In this document: positions 31,104 through 38,569 of the stretch, in pieces | How positions within the stretch are numbered: position 1 is the stretch's first letter | Layout of the letters: each line of letters begins with the position of its first letter | Assembly: GCA_900539655.1 (NCBI GenBank) | Contig: UQCR01000012.1 | Location: 1 to 64,000, forward strand | Reading direction: 5' to 3' | Length of the DNA stretch: 64,000 nucleotides | Source: an uncultured Robinsoniella sp. | Lineage (GTDB): Bacteria > Bacillota > Clostridia > Lachnospirales > Lachnospiraceae | The notes under the pieces: generated by a model | Database searches by the model: none | What the model was told of the DNA's origin: nothing | Seen by the model: the letters and a program-made list of their open reading frames with translations, nothing else | Program-made: the position numbers and the translations under genes

Positions 31104-31430
31104 CTAAATATTTCTTCTTTCTATCTCTCCTATCACTATATCAAGTGCGCAACCAGTTCCATATGCGCCATTAGCATATAAGTCGCAATCGTTATAGCAA
31201 GAATTCCCGGCACACGTATTTGGTCTTAGTTTTTCAAGCTTCAATATTAGTGCTTTCTTTGCCAACGCCATATCGCCCTCTTTTATTTCCCATTTAATAT
31301 CTCTGTGGTTGAAACAAGGAATATCCACTTGCATGATTATCTCTGCTCCGAGAATAGTAAATTCTCCCAACCTTAAAAGCTTGTTAAGTTGCTCTTTTTC
31401 ATCTTTTGTCTCACAAATAACTCTGATCAT
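31104..31430 (-). CDS. Hypothetical phage protein with Cys cluster
   Basis: A 108-residue protein: a strand-rich N-terminus (MIRVICETKDEKEQLNKLLRL), then a C-terminal cluster CAGNSCYNDCDLY and GTGC that may bind metal. The start overlaps the HNHc gene and uses AAGGAGGAGCG. No recognised family. Confidence 0.5.
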   Translation of the reverse strand: MIRVICETKDEKEQLNKLLRLGEFTILGAEIIMQVDIPCFNHRDIKWEIKEGDMALAKKALILKLEKLRPNTCAGNSCYNDCDLYANGAYGTGCALDIVIGEIERRNI

Positions 31431-32059
31431 CGCTCCTCCTTGACAGTAATACCATATACCTTATACATCTTTTCAAAAGTTTCTTTTCCCCTTTGATGAG
31501 CTATGATATGGTGTTCCCGGCATAAGCAGATCTTCCGGTATCCGCTGTCATCCACTTTCCTCCGGTTATTCCCCATACCAATCGCATCCACATGGTGTAT
31601 CTCACCAATCCTGCCGCATACCGCACACTTTCTATGCTTCAGGCAGAAATATAAGTACCTGCCTATATCGTCCGTCCTGTTCACCCCCAGGTCATCCAGG
31701 GGGATTCCATTTGCCAGGGAAAACTCCATCAGGGTGTTTATATATTCCCTGGCCGTATCCACCGAGCAGTCTGACAGGCTGAAATACCCGCATCCGGTTC
31801 GTTTCATATGCTCATATTTCATTAGCTCTTTCATATATTCCGGCACATCCCCGCTCCAGGCGGCAATATCTGCAATGGTTGCATAAGCTTTTTTCCTTTG
31901 TTCTATGGAAATATGCCTGCCATCATCGAAGCGCATCTCTGCTTGGCGGATATGCTTATCCAGAACCATTTCTTTTATGTATTTTCCAGGGATTGATATA
32001 TACAGCTGCGTTCCCTGTTCATCCTCCCTGACTTTTTCTACCTTTACGACTGTATGCAC
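31427..32059 (-). CDS. Putative HNHc nuclease (phage recombination module)
   Basis: A 210-residue protein starting at GTG 32059 (TAGTG overlap). The C-terminal 70 residues hold the zinc HNH core: CAVCGRIGEIHHVDAIGMGNNR and CLCREHHIIAHQRG. The N-terminal region is a phage-specific helper part. Such HNHc proteins follow single-strand annealing proteins and probably act with them in recombination. Confidence 0.82.
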   Translation of the reverse strand: MHTVVKVEKVREDEQGTQLYISIPGKYIKEMVLDKHIRQAEMRFDDGRHISIEQRKKAYATIADIAAWSGDVPEYMKELMKYEHMKRTGCGYFSLSDCSVDTAREYINTLMEFSLANGIPLDDLGVNRTDDIGRYLYFCLKHRKCAVCGRIGEIHHVDAIGMGNNRRKVDDSGYRKICLCREHHIIAHQRGKETFEKMYKVYGITVKEER

Positions 32060-32661
32060 TAATCATCACCATACTTCTTTTTAAAGGATACTAAGAACCT
32101 GCCGATCTGGGCGGCGGTAACGGTATCCTCATTAATCCCGTTTGATGCATACAGCATATCAATATCGATCTTATGCTTTTTGCAGATATCCCGGATCATT
32201 TTTTTCTGCGGCTCCGAAGCCGGTTCCTCCTGCTGGAAAGGGTTTTCTTCCTCTTTCAGCCACAGGTCAAATCCAAGACCCGTGTGGATTGCCACACATT
32301 TCACAAATGACCGGCACATGCTGTTCCAGACACGCTGCTGGCTCATGGAGTTATCCTTTACCGGATTCGTGCCGTTCATCACCGGGGACTGCATGGTGTA
32401 CTCTTTTTCATCTATGACTACTTTGATCCTGGTTTCATAGCACCGGTTTCTGGAATCGTTCTTATCTATAAATTCATGATCACAGTAGTAGAGGCTGCTT
32501 CCGGTCTTTGGGTTTGGTATGGGTTCCCAGTAAACAGTTTCTGCCCCGTGGTCATGCAGCAGCTTAATGCACTGTGCCCAGTTTAAATATAAAAACTTGT
32601 CCCGCTCTTCACAGTACGGGGTTACATCTAATTTTCGTAGCTCATCATATGGTTTCAGCAT
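32059..32661 (-). CDS. Single-strand annealing protein (DUF1071/Sak-like)
   Basis: A 200-residue recombinase. Residues 1-135 match DUF1071: FLYLNWAQCIKLLHDHGAETVYWEPIPN, a strand ladder, MQSPVMNGTNPVKDNSMSQQRVWNSMCRSFVKCVAIHTGLGFDLW. It would anneal complementary single strands during phage recombination. A C-terminal helical tail (SEPQKKMIRDICKKHKID) may contact single-strand binding protein. GAAGGAGGATTCCC precedes the ATG. Confidence 0.85.
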   Translation of the reverse strand: MLKPYDELRKLDVTPYCEERDKFLYLNWAQCIKLLHDHGAETVYWEPIPNPKTGSSLYYCDHEFIDKNDSRNRCYETRIKVVIDEKEYTMQSPVMNGTNPVKDNSMSQQRVWNSMCRSFVKCVAIHTGLGFDLWLKEEENPFQQEEPASEPQKKMIRDICKKHKIDIDMLYASNGINEDTVTAAQIGRFLVSFKKKYGDD

Positions 32662-32812
32662 GGGAATCCTCCTTCATCCAGTTCCCGGAAAAAAACCAGT
32701 CGATAAATTCTTTTTTATCCTTACCTTCCAGGAAATCTAAGTTTTCTTTTGCATAGAGAAATGCATCTTCCTCCGATATTACTTCGTTTGTGGATAGTTC
32801 TTTATAATGCAT
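32645..32812 (-). CDS. Small acidic phage protein (55 residues)
   Basis: ATG 32812 follows CGGGAGG at good spacing. The product is acidic and helical (NEVISEEDAFLYAKENLDFLEG, then FIDWFFSGNWMKED) and overlaps the start of the annealing protein gene by 17 bases, so it is probably co-translated. No family recognised. Confidence 0.6.
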   Translation of the reverse strand: MHYKELSTNEVISEEDAFLYAKENLDFLEGKDKKEFIDWFFSGNWMKEDSHAETI

Positions 32813-32859
32813 TTGACAAAGCCTCCCGTTTTGCTCTATAATACATATAGAGTTATTTT

Positions 32860-33156
32860 TTATGTGTTTGATTGAATAGTCCCTAAACTTTGGTCGGTGT
32901 GGGGACTATTTCCATTTACAATACTTTCAAAAAATGATGTCAGTTTCCATATATCTTTTTTTGAAAAGGTTCCCGTAGGATCAATGTCTGCAATTCCTTG
33001 TAACAGTCCCGCAGAATATCTCATCGTATCGTAACGGTCCAAATGATTCTCAAGCTGAACCCGGTGCAATGTGTTAATTATTTGATCAATATTATTCCAT
33101 TTTTCAAATGGATCACTTTGTATTTCTGGTTCCTGTACCGATTCAATCCATATCAT
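32860..33156 (-). CDS. Hypothetical early phage protein
   Basis: A 98-residue soluble protein (DPFEKWNNIDQIINTLHRVQ...DIWKLTSFFESIV). It overlaps the small membrane gene upstream by 14 bases and is part of the first early transcript. No domain recognised. Confidence 0.5.
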   Translation of the reverse strand: MIWIESVQEPEIQSDPFEKWNNIDQIINTLHRVQLENHLDRYDTMRYSAGLLQGIADIDPTGTFSKKDIWKLTSFFESIVNGNSPHTDQSLGTIQSNT

Positions 33157-33331
33157 CTCGTTTCCTCCTTTCTAAGTGCTCCAGCTCCTGTATATAGTAA
33201 TAGATTAACAGACATATAAAACTGCCTGCAGAAATCACCTCTATTACCGTCCAAGGAGTCTGAAATATGATCTGCACTGTTTCCATTATGCAGGCTGTTG
33301 CCAGCAGGCTAATTAATTTGTTTTTCATCAC
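33143..33331 (-). CDS. Small membrane protein
   Basis: A 62-residue protein with two hydrophobic segments (about 6-22 and 27-47) and a charged tail (ELEHLERRKRDDMD). The first early gene block of Firmicutes prophages often carries such a protein; role unknown. Confidence 0.5.
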   Translation of the reverse strand: MMKNKLISLLATACIMETVQIIFQTPWTVIEVISAGSFICLLIYYYIQELEHLERRKRDDMD

Positions 33332-33377
33332 AAACCTTCTTTCTACAGTTTTTTATCCAACTATGCATTAACCTTTC

Positions 33378-33614
33378 CTAAAAAATCTCTAACTTTTCTG
33401 CATCCGGAACCTGCAAAACCCGAAAAGCCCTTCGTACTTCAGGATATGTAAATGTTTCAGGCTTCTTTCTTTTGTTTTGTAGTGTACGTTTTGTGATTCT
33501 CAAATACATTGCTAAGTCATCTTCTGTCATTTTTCTAATATTAATGTACTTAGCAATTATTCCTTCAAGTGTTCTGTTTTTTACATCATCTTCATTTGGT
33601 TTTAATTTTGGCAT
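33378..33614 (-). CDS. Small HTH protein of the early region
   Basis: A 78-residue protein from ATG 33614 (AAGGTGAAG upstream): MPKLKPNEDDVKNRTLEG, then an HTH-like part (NIRKMTEDDLAMYLRITKRTLQNKRKKPETF). A truncated relative of its start lies at 33889-33936. Probably a Cro- or excisionase-like DNA-binding protein. Confidence 0.6.
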   Translation of the reverse strand: MPKLKPNEDDVKNRTLEGIIAKYINIRKMTEDDLAMYLRITKRTLQNKRKKPETFTYPEVRRAFRVLQVPDAEKLEIF

Positions 33615-33722
33615 ATACTTCACCTTCATTCCTTTTTTTTATTGTCTGCGGAAGCAGAAAGAATTACATTAGCAATTCATTACCCGACATTCGCATAACT
33701 TCGTTAACATGGAGTGGTCAAA

Positions 33723-33896
33723 TTACTTCTTTAGTGCAGAACCAACTTGGCCTACATTGACATCTAATATGACTGTCAGCTCTGCTGCGTTTGCGGCGGA
33801 GTGTGTCAGCTCATATCTTTTCACTGCATTTAACTTCACCCCATCTATGTGAATTGCTTCGGTTTCATCAATCGTGAGTTTATTTAAATCATTCAC
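33723..33896 (-). CDS. Small early phage protein (57 residues, GTG start)
   Basis: GTG 33896 follows AGGTGTTGAAGG. The product (MNDLNKLTIDETEAIHIDGV, then KRYELTHSAANAAELTVILDVNVGQVG) has an alternating strand-helix pattern and no recognised domain. It lies between the Cro-like gene and the HTH gene on the same strand. Confidence 0.55.
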   Translation of the reverse strand: MNDLNKLTIDETEAIHIDGVKLNAVKRYELTHSAANAAELTVILDVNVGQVGSALKK

Positions 33897-33936
33897 CCTT
33901 CAACACCTTCTCTTTATTTGGTCTTAATTTTGGCAT
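33889..33936 (-). pseudogene. N-terminal fragment of an MPKLKPN-type gene
   Basis: ATG 33936, behind GGTAGGAAAATAT, encodes only MPKLRPNKEKVLKGE before a stop. The first seven residues and the leader match the start of 33378-33614 (MPKLKPN). It overlaps the next start by eight bases, so it is either a relic of a recombined copy or a short leader peptide. Confidence 0.45.
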
Positions 33937-33962
33937 ATATTTTCCTACCGTTCTCATCTCAT

Positions 33963-34181
33963 TTATGCGACAAATTGACTAAAAAAAATTGCTATGGCTT
34001 CATCAATAGTTAAGTTTAATTCTTTAGCAATTGCATCTACTTCACGAATAGAAAAAGTTTCACCCTCGCCATTTATTTTCCTATAAAAGGTGGCTTTATC
34101 TATATCTATCTTTTTAGATAGATCCGCTATACTCATACGTTTCTCTACGATTTTGCCACGTAATTTGTCTACATTAACCAT
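33963..34181 (-). CDS. Cro-like XRE regulator
   Basis: A 72-residue protein from ATG 34181 (GGAGGTGATATA upstream). Residues 5-60 form an XRE domain (LRGKIVEKRMSIADLSKKIDIDKATFYRKINGE). It is transcribed divergently from the repressor-like genes, from the promoter at 34221-34249, in the position of cro. A third operator-like copy (33957-33970) overlaps its 3' end. Confidence 0.8.
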   Translation of the reverse strand: MVNVDKLRGKIVEKRMSIADLSKKIDIDKATFYRKINGEGETFSIREVDAIAKELNLTIDEAIAIFFSQFVA

Positions 34182-34198
34182 TATATCACCTCCATCGA

Positions 34199-34327
34199 TC
34201 TCATTTGTGAGAATATAAATATAATATATCAATTTATCGGTTATGTCAAGTAATATTTCTCATTTATGAGAATTATTATACTTATTCATTTTCTATAGTT
34301 GCGCTTTTGCGATTTCTATCGTATAAT
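34199..34327. promoter_or_regulatory. Divergent lysogeny promoters with operators O1 and O2
   Basis: Minus promoter: TTGACA (34249-34244), 17 bases, TATTAT (34226-34221). Plus promoter: TTGCGC (34299-34304), 17 bases, TATAAT (34322-34327). Operators: O1 TCTCA-TTTG-TGAGA (34199-34212) lies downstream of the minus -10; O2 TTCTCA-TTTA-TGAGAA (34257-34272) lies between the promoters; a close variant O3 with one mismatch is at 33957-33970. A separate CGAT/ATCG repeat (34310-34321) lies in the plus promoter spacer. Confidence 0.8.
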
Positions 34328-34362
34328 AATTCTATATTCTGAAAGGAGCAAGATAAAATATT

Positions 34363-34782
34363 ATGACTCGCGGAGAAAGAATTAAACAGCTTCGAAAGGC
34401 TCTTGGTTTATCTGCTGAAGAATTAGGTACACTTATTGGAAAAACCAGAGCTACTATATATAGGTATGAAAACGGTGAAATAGAAGATATGCCAATCACT
34501 ATTCTCGAACCCTTAGCAAAGGCTCTAAATACTACCCCTGCTTTCTTAATGGGTTGGGATGAACCTACATACTATCACAAACTTGGAAAAATCGAAGCTT
34601 TAGATACCTTTAAAGCTGATGGTATTGCTGGAACAGAAGTATTAGACGACTCTGATGAGCTAAAAATTTTAAATATATTTCGTAAATTTAATTCAACAGG
34701 CAAGTTAGAAGCTACAAAACGCCTAGAGGAATTAAGCTATATTCCATTATATTGCAAAAAAGATTCAACAGAAACAAATTAA
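34363..34782 (+). CDS. XRE repressor-like protein A1 (CI-like, no peptidase domain)
   Basis: A 139-residue protein: XRE domain in residues 5-60 (IKQLRKALGLSAEELGTLIGKTRATIYRYENG), then a short C-terminal domain (GWDEPTYYHKLGK...FKADGIAG...FRKFNSTGKLEATKRLEE). No LexA-like peptidase, so RecA-driven self-cleavage is not expected. The C-terminal domain is almost identical to that of A2 (35223-35645), while the DNA-binding domains differ. GAAAGGAGCAAGATAAAATATT precedes the ATG. Confidence 0.82.
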   Translation: MTRGERIKQLRKALGLSAEELGTLIGKTRATIYRYENGEIEDMPITILEPLAKALNTTPAFLMGWDEPTYYHKLGKIEALDTFKADGIAGTEVLDDSDELKILNIFRKFNSTGKLEATKRLEELSYIPLYCKKDSTETN

Positions 34783-34857
34783 AATTAATTTCAAAATATC
34801 CTCCTATAGTCAAAACAAAATATACTTATATAGAGGATTTAGAATGAAAAGAGCACA
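34528..34857 (+). repeat. Direct repeat unit 1 of the immunity region
   Basis: The DNA from the end of the A1 DNA-binding domain through its C-terminal domain, the intergenic stretch and the first codons of B1 is closely repeated at 35389-35718. The flanking DNA is not similar, which points to replacement of the DNA-binding segments after a tandem duplication. Confidence 0.8.
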
Positions 34858-35197
34858 AATTTTAGAAAGATTAATTAAATCAAAAGGGTATAGCTTTCGT
34901 TCAATCGCTGAAAAATGCAATATTCCGTATACTAGTGTATATACAATACTAAAACGTACCGGTGTTAATAAAGCAAGTGTAAAAGTTATTGTAAAGATTT
35001 GTAAAGAGTTAGGCATTAAAGTAGAAGATCTGGAAGAAATAGTTACTGGAGAAAATGCAGAAAAATCAGAGCCTACTTACGATGACATGCAGCAATTAAT
35101 AGCACAAAATGGAAACAAACTTACTACCGACGAAAAAAAGCTTCTAAATAAAATTGTTATCAGTATTATAAATAGAAAAGCTACTATATTATTGTGA
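34844..35197 (+). CDS. XRE regulator B1
   Basis: A 117-residue protein with an XRE domain (residues 4-62: ILERLIKSKGYSFRSIAEKCNIPYTSVYTILKRTG) and a C-terminal tail (EPTYDDMQQLIAQNGNKLTTDEKKLLNK) shared with B2. It follows A1 by 61 bases and is probably co-transcribed. Role as partner or anti-repressor is unknown. Confidence 0.75.
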   Translation: MKRAQILERLIKSKGYSFRSIAEKCNIPYTSVYTILKRTGVNKASVKVIVKICKELGIKVEDLEEIVTGENAEKSEPTYDDMQQLIAQNGNKLTTDEKKLLNKIVISIINRKATILL

Positions 35198-35222
35198 TCT
35201 ATTTACGAAAGGTGGTGACTTT

Positions 35223-35645
35223 ATGTTAAAGTTATACTCCAATATAAAATCTTTAAGAGAGGAGTTAGGATTTTCTCAGGATGATTTAGCTAAAAAAACT
35301 GGATATACCAGCCGCTCTTCAATTGCCAAGATTGAAAAAGGGCTCGTTGACCTATCTCAAACAAAAATAGATCTTTTTGCAAATGCTTTAAATACTACTC
35401 CAGCAAAACTTATGGGTTGGGATGAACCTACATATTATCACAAACTTGGAAAAACCGAAGCTTTAGATAACTTTAAAGCTGATGGTATTGCTGGAATAGA
35501 AGTATTAAATGAATCTGATGAGATAAAAATTTTAGATATATTTCGAAAATTTAATTCAACAGGCAAGTTAGAAGCTACAAAACGCCTAGAGGAAATAAGC
35601 TATATTCCAAAATATTGCAAAAAAGATTCCATAGAAACTAACTAA
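35223..35645 (+). CDS. XRE repressor-like protein A2
   Basis: A 140-residue paralogue of A1. Its XRE domain (NIKSLREELGFSQDDLAKKTGYTSRSSIAKIEKG, residues 6-62) is clearly different, whereas from LNTTPAxLMGWDEP onward it is nearly identical. GAAAGGTGGTGACTTT precedes the ATG. Two repressors with the same body and different DNA-reading heads in one prophage is unusual. Confidence 0.8.
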   Translation: MLKLYSNIKSLREELGFSQDDLAKKTGYTSRSSIAKIEKGLVDLSQTKIDLFANALNTTPAKLMGWDEPTYYHKLGKTEALDNFKADGIAGIEVLNESDEIKILDIFRKFNSTGKLEATKRLEEISYIPKYCKKDSIETN

Positions 35646-35718
35646 AATTTTCAACATATCCGCTGATAACAAAACAAAATATTACTTATATAGAAGTTTT
35701 AGAATGGAAAAAGCAAAG
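35389..35718 (+). repeat. Direct repeat unit 2 of the immunity region
   Basis: Counterpart of 34528-34857. It ends after the first few codons of a truncated B-like ORF (35704-35778), where similarity to B1 stops. A shorter similarity links the B tails (35068-35155 and 35991-36078). Confidence 0.8.
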
Positions 35719-35778
35719 GTACTTGCATTCTTATGCGGTAATATATTACCTATAAGGAGGTATTTAAAATGGGCTTAG
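35704..35778 (+). pseudogene. Truncated start of a B-type regulator (recombination scar) or leader ORF
   Basis: The ORF begins MEKAKVLAFL, where B1 begins MKRAQILERL, then diverges and stops after 24 codons inside the start of B2. Its last codons contain the B2 ribosome site (AAGGAGGTATTTAAA), so it may now serve as a coupled leader. Confidence 0.5.
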
Positions 35779-36092
35779 AAAAAATTGCAGAATATAAAAA
35801 AAAGATGGGAATGACAACTGCTGAATTAGCTGAAAAATCGGGAGTTCCGTTAGGTACATTAAATAAAATATTAAGTGGCGCTACGAAAGACCCCAAGCTA
35901 GAAACTTTAAAAGCTATTGCTAGGGTTTTAGGTTTAACATTAAATGATTTTGATGATTATGAAGACAAGAATGATATTACAGCATGTATAGAACCTACCT
36001 ATAACGATATGCAACAGCTTATAGCCAGAAATGGGAACAAACTTACGACCGATGAAAAAATGCTTCTAATAAAATTGCTATCGGAATTTTAA
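35769..36092 (+). CDS. XRE regulator B2
   Basis: A 107-residue protein: XRE domain (IAEYKKKMGMTTAELAEKSGVPLGTLNKILSGATKDPKLETLKAIARVLGLTLNDF) and a B-type tail (EPTYNDMQQLIARNGNKLTTDEKMLL). The head differs from B1 and resembles the XRE heads of ordinary phage repressors. AAGGAGGTATTTAAA precedes the ATG. Confidence 0.78.
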   Translation: MGLEKIAEYKKKMGMTTAELAEKSGVPLGTLNKILSGATKDPKLETLKAIARVLGLTLNDFDDYEDKNDITACIEPTYNDMQQLIARNGNKLTTDEKMLLIKLLSEF

Positions 36093-36157
36093 TTTTAAAT
36101 ATATAAAAATCAATAGGCAAGTCCTTTGATAATAAAAAAAGAAAGAGGGAATAAATT

Positions 36158-36982
36158 ATGTTAATAACATGTCCCGAATGTGGGAAAGAAATATCTGACA
36201 GAGCTGTGTCTTGCCCTAATTGTGGCTTTCCGATTGCAACTCAAGACGACACATCTGTACAGCAAGAAAGTACGAGTAACGCCATAAATCCAAATCAGGA
36301 ATTACTTGAAGAGATTTACTCTTGTTACCCCAAAGACAAAATAAATGCGGTTAAGGTATTTTCCCAACAGTCGGGTGAGTCATTAATCACCTCAAAGAAG
36401 GTAATAGATGTTTATTATAAGTCTGTATCATCTGTTATAAGCCCTGTATGCCCGACACCATCTATACAATTTCGGGCGACAAAGAAACTAGGTCCGGTAC
36501 AGGTGGATGAAAATAACCGATTATTTAAAATACAGGGAAAAGTAACCACCGTAGGTAAAAAAGGTGGATTTTTTAAAGGTGCAATGGCAATATCTACACT
36601 AGGTATGTCAAACTTAGTGATGCCTGGAAACATGACAAAAGTAGGAACTAAAGACTGTTATGACTTCTCAGATCTCGTATCTTATGAACTCTTAGAAGAT
36701 GATAGTATCGTTACAAGCGGTGGCGTAGGTCAAGCATTAGTAGGCGGTGCTGTTTTTGGGGCTGCTGGCGCGATAGCTGGTGGTATAACAGGAAAACGTA
36801 CACAAAAGAAAAAAGTAAACTCTTTAATTATTAAAGTAACTTTGAATAATTTTAATGCACCCTGTATTATGATACCATTAATCTCTAAAGCTACTAAAAC
36901 CGACAGTAAAGATTACCAAAATGCCTTTAATCAGGCACATCAGATCCTTGCCATACTAGATGTAATTACTCATAATAAGTAA
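36158..36982 (+). CDS. Zinc-ribbon protein with glycine-rich membrane hairpin (lysogeny cargo)
   Basis: A 274-residue protein. N-terminal zinc ribbon: CPECGKE...CPNCGFP (residues 5-26). Next a helical part with SGESLITSKKVIDVYYK (ribosomal-L7/L12-C-terminal-like pattern), then a beta domain (KIQGKVTTVGKKGGFFKG). Near residues 193-213 there is a Gly/Ala-rich hydrophobic stretch (GQALVGGAVFGAAGAIAGGITG) like a membrane hairpin or glycine zipper. It lies between repressors and integrase, the usual place for genes expressed in the lysogen, so a protective or exclusion role is possible but unproven. Confidence 0.65.
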   Translation: MLITCPECGKEISDRAVSCPNCGFPIATQDDTSVQQESTSNAINPNQELLEEIYSCYPKDKINAVKVFSQQSGESLITSKKVIDVYYKSVSSVISPVCPTPSIQFRATKKLGPVQVDENNRLFKIQGKVTTVGKKGGFFKGAMAISTLGMSNLVMPGNMTKVGTKDCYDFSDLVSYELLEDDSIVTSGGVGQALVGGAVFGAAGAIAGGITGKRTQKKKVNSLIIKVTLNNFNAPCIMIPLISKATKTDSKDYQNAFNQAHQILAILDVITHNK

Positions 36983-37095
36983 AGTAAGTAAAAACCGCCC
37001 GGTGCTGGAAACACCGAACGGCTTAAGAAAAAACTATACAGACAAAGAGCCTATATAATATTGCCAATGACAAGCATATTATATCATTTTCCTCG

Positions 37096-37120
37096 ACGCC
37101 TGTATAGGTGTTATTTTTTT
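37096..37120 (+). terminator. Terminator before the integrase
   Basis: ACGCCT (37096-37101) pairs with AGGTGT (37106-37111, one G-U), followed by a T run. Another hairpin (about 36994-37020, CGGTG/CACCG core) follows the zinc-ribbon gene without a T run. Confidence 0.65.
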
Positions 37121-37142
37121 ACGAAAAAGGAGGAATAAAATT

Positions 37143-38219
37143 ATGGCAACAGCTAAAAAACTACCATCCGGAAGTTGGCGATGCCTTGTATACAGCCACA
37201 CGGAAACCGTAAAAGGAAAAGACGGCATCGAAAAGAAAAAAAGAATCTATGAATCCTTTACCAGTGATGACCCATCTGCCGCCGGGAAAAGAGAAGCAGA
37301 ATATGCCGCCGCAGAATACGCATTAAACAAGAAAGAAAAAAGCAAAGTATCTCACAAAACATATGGTGAATGCCTGGATGATTATATTGAAAACCGCACT
37401 GCTGTTCTTTCTCCGTCAACCATTCGTGAATATAAACGGTCCAGGCGCTGTGATCTCCAGGATCTGGCAGACCTGCGTATCTGTGATCTAACTCAGGCTA
37501 TTATCCAGAAATCAATTAACAGGGAGTCGCAAACACACTCCCCCAAAAGCGTGCGCAACATGCACGGCCTGTTATCTGCCGTATTAAAAGAATATCGACC
37601 GAATTTCGCCTTAAATACCACCCTGCCACAAAAAGTACGTCCAAAGATTCACGTTCCTACAGACGCCGAAATACAAGCTTTAATGACATACATAGAAGAT
37701 ACGGAAATGGAAATCCCCATATTGTTAGCCGCTTTTGGGCCAATGCGCAGAGGTGAAATCTGTGCACTTGACAGTATGCACATTAATAAAAATATTGTAC
37801 ATGTGGCATATGCCATCGTATTAAATGACAAAAATGAATGGGTAAAAAAATCCACAAAGACATACGATGGGGATCGCCTGATTGAGTTTCCGGACTTCGT
37901 AATAAAAAAGCTGGAACATAAATCCGGGCAAATTGTTAATTTACTGCCCTCGCAAATATCAGACCGGTTTTCGGATGTCCTAAAAAGAGCCGGCATCCCT
38001 CATTTTCGATTTCACGACCTGAGACACTACAATGCATCTGTATCTCATGCTCTTGGCATCCCCGACCAGTACATTATGAAGAGAGGCGGCTGGGCATCCG
38101 ATGCAGTGCTAAAAAATGTTTACCGGCATACCATGAGTGACCGAACTGAGCAAATGAACCAGATCGCAAATGATCATTTTATTAATTTATGCAACACGAA
38201 ATGCAACACAACTTCTTAA
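37143..38219 (+). CDS. int: Tyrosine-family integrase
   Basis: A 358-residue site-specific recombinase. N-terminal arm-binding part (SGSWRCLVYSHTE... to about 60), core-binding SAM-like domain (about 70-160: TYGECLDDYIENRTAVLSPSTIREYKRS), catalytic domain (about 170-345) with Arg in GPMRRGEIC (near 201), HDLRH (His291, Arg294), GGW and Tyr327 in NVYRHT. It integrates and, with an excisionase, excises the prophage. Its stop lies 35 bases before the tRNA-derived attachment site. AAAAAGGAGGAATAAAATT precedes the ATG. Confidence 0.95.
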   Translation: MATAKKLPSGSWRCLVYSHTETVKGKDGIEKKKRIYESFTSDDPSAAGKREAEYAAAEYALNKKEKSKVSHKTYGECLDDYIENRTAVLSPSTIREYKRSRRCDLQDLADLRICDLTQAIIQKSINRESQTHSPKSVRNMHGLLSAVLKEYRPNFALNTTLPQKVRPKIHVPTDAEIQALMTYIEDTEMEIPILLAAFGPMRRGEICALDSMHINKNIVHVAYAIVLNDKNEWVKKSTKTYDGDRLIEFPDFVIKKLEHKSGQIVNLLPSQISDRFSDVLKRAGIPHFRFHDLRHYNASVSHALGIPDQYIMKRGGWASDAVLKNVYRHTMSDRTEQMNQIANDHFINLCNTKCNTTS

Positions 38220-38254
38220 AGCCCAGTAAAATCAAGGGTTTTACAGTATATTTA

Positions 38255-38279
38255 ACAGGTTCAAGTCCTGTTATCCGCA
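38255..38279 (+). other. Prophage attachment site: 3' end of a tRNA gene
   Basis: ACAGG-TTCAAGT-CCTGT (38255-38271) is a complete T arm, followed by TATCCGC (3' acceptor strand) and the discriminator A (38279). No D or anticodon arm precedes it, so it is the displaced 3' end of a host tRNA whose 5' acceptor strand should read GCGGATA. This is one prophage junction; the intact tRNA should be at the other end, left of this window. Confidence 0.8.
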
Positions 38280-38503
38280 GGCTATGAAATATGTGAGAAT
38301 ACCGTTGATTCCTTGTGTTTAGAGGGGTTGGCGGTGTTTTTTTGTGCTGTATCTCATTAGGTCTCTTTTTGAACAGGTCTTGCAGTAATATTAACTTGAT
38401 GTATTTTCAATATCCCCAAGCAGCCAATAGGGATATATCATTATAATGCCTGAAAACTAAAACTATAGGAGTAAAACCTGCACCGTCTTCTAAAATAAAA
38501 AAT

Positions 38504-38532
38504 TTGACAAATCCTCTCATCCATTATATACT
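38504..38532 (+). promoter_or_regulatory. Promoter upstream of gldA leader
   Basis: TTGACA (38504-38509), 17 bases, TATACT (38527-38532). The transcript would include about 410 bases of structured leader before gldA. The stretch 38280-38503 between the att site and this promoter shows no gene. Confidence 0.7.
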
Positions 38533-38569
38533 AACAGTGTATTATCAACTATGATAATATATTTGACTC

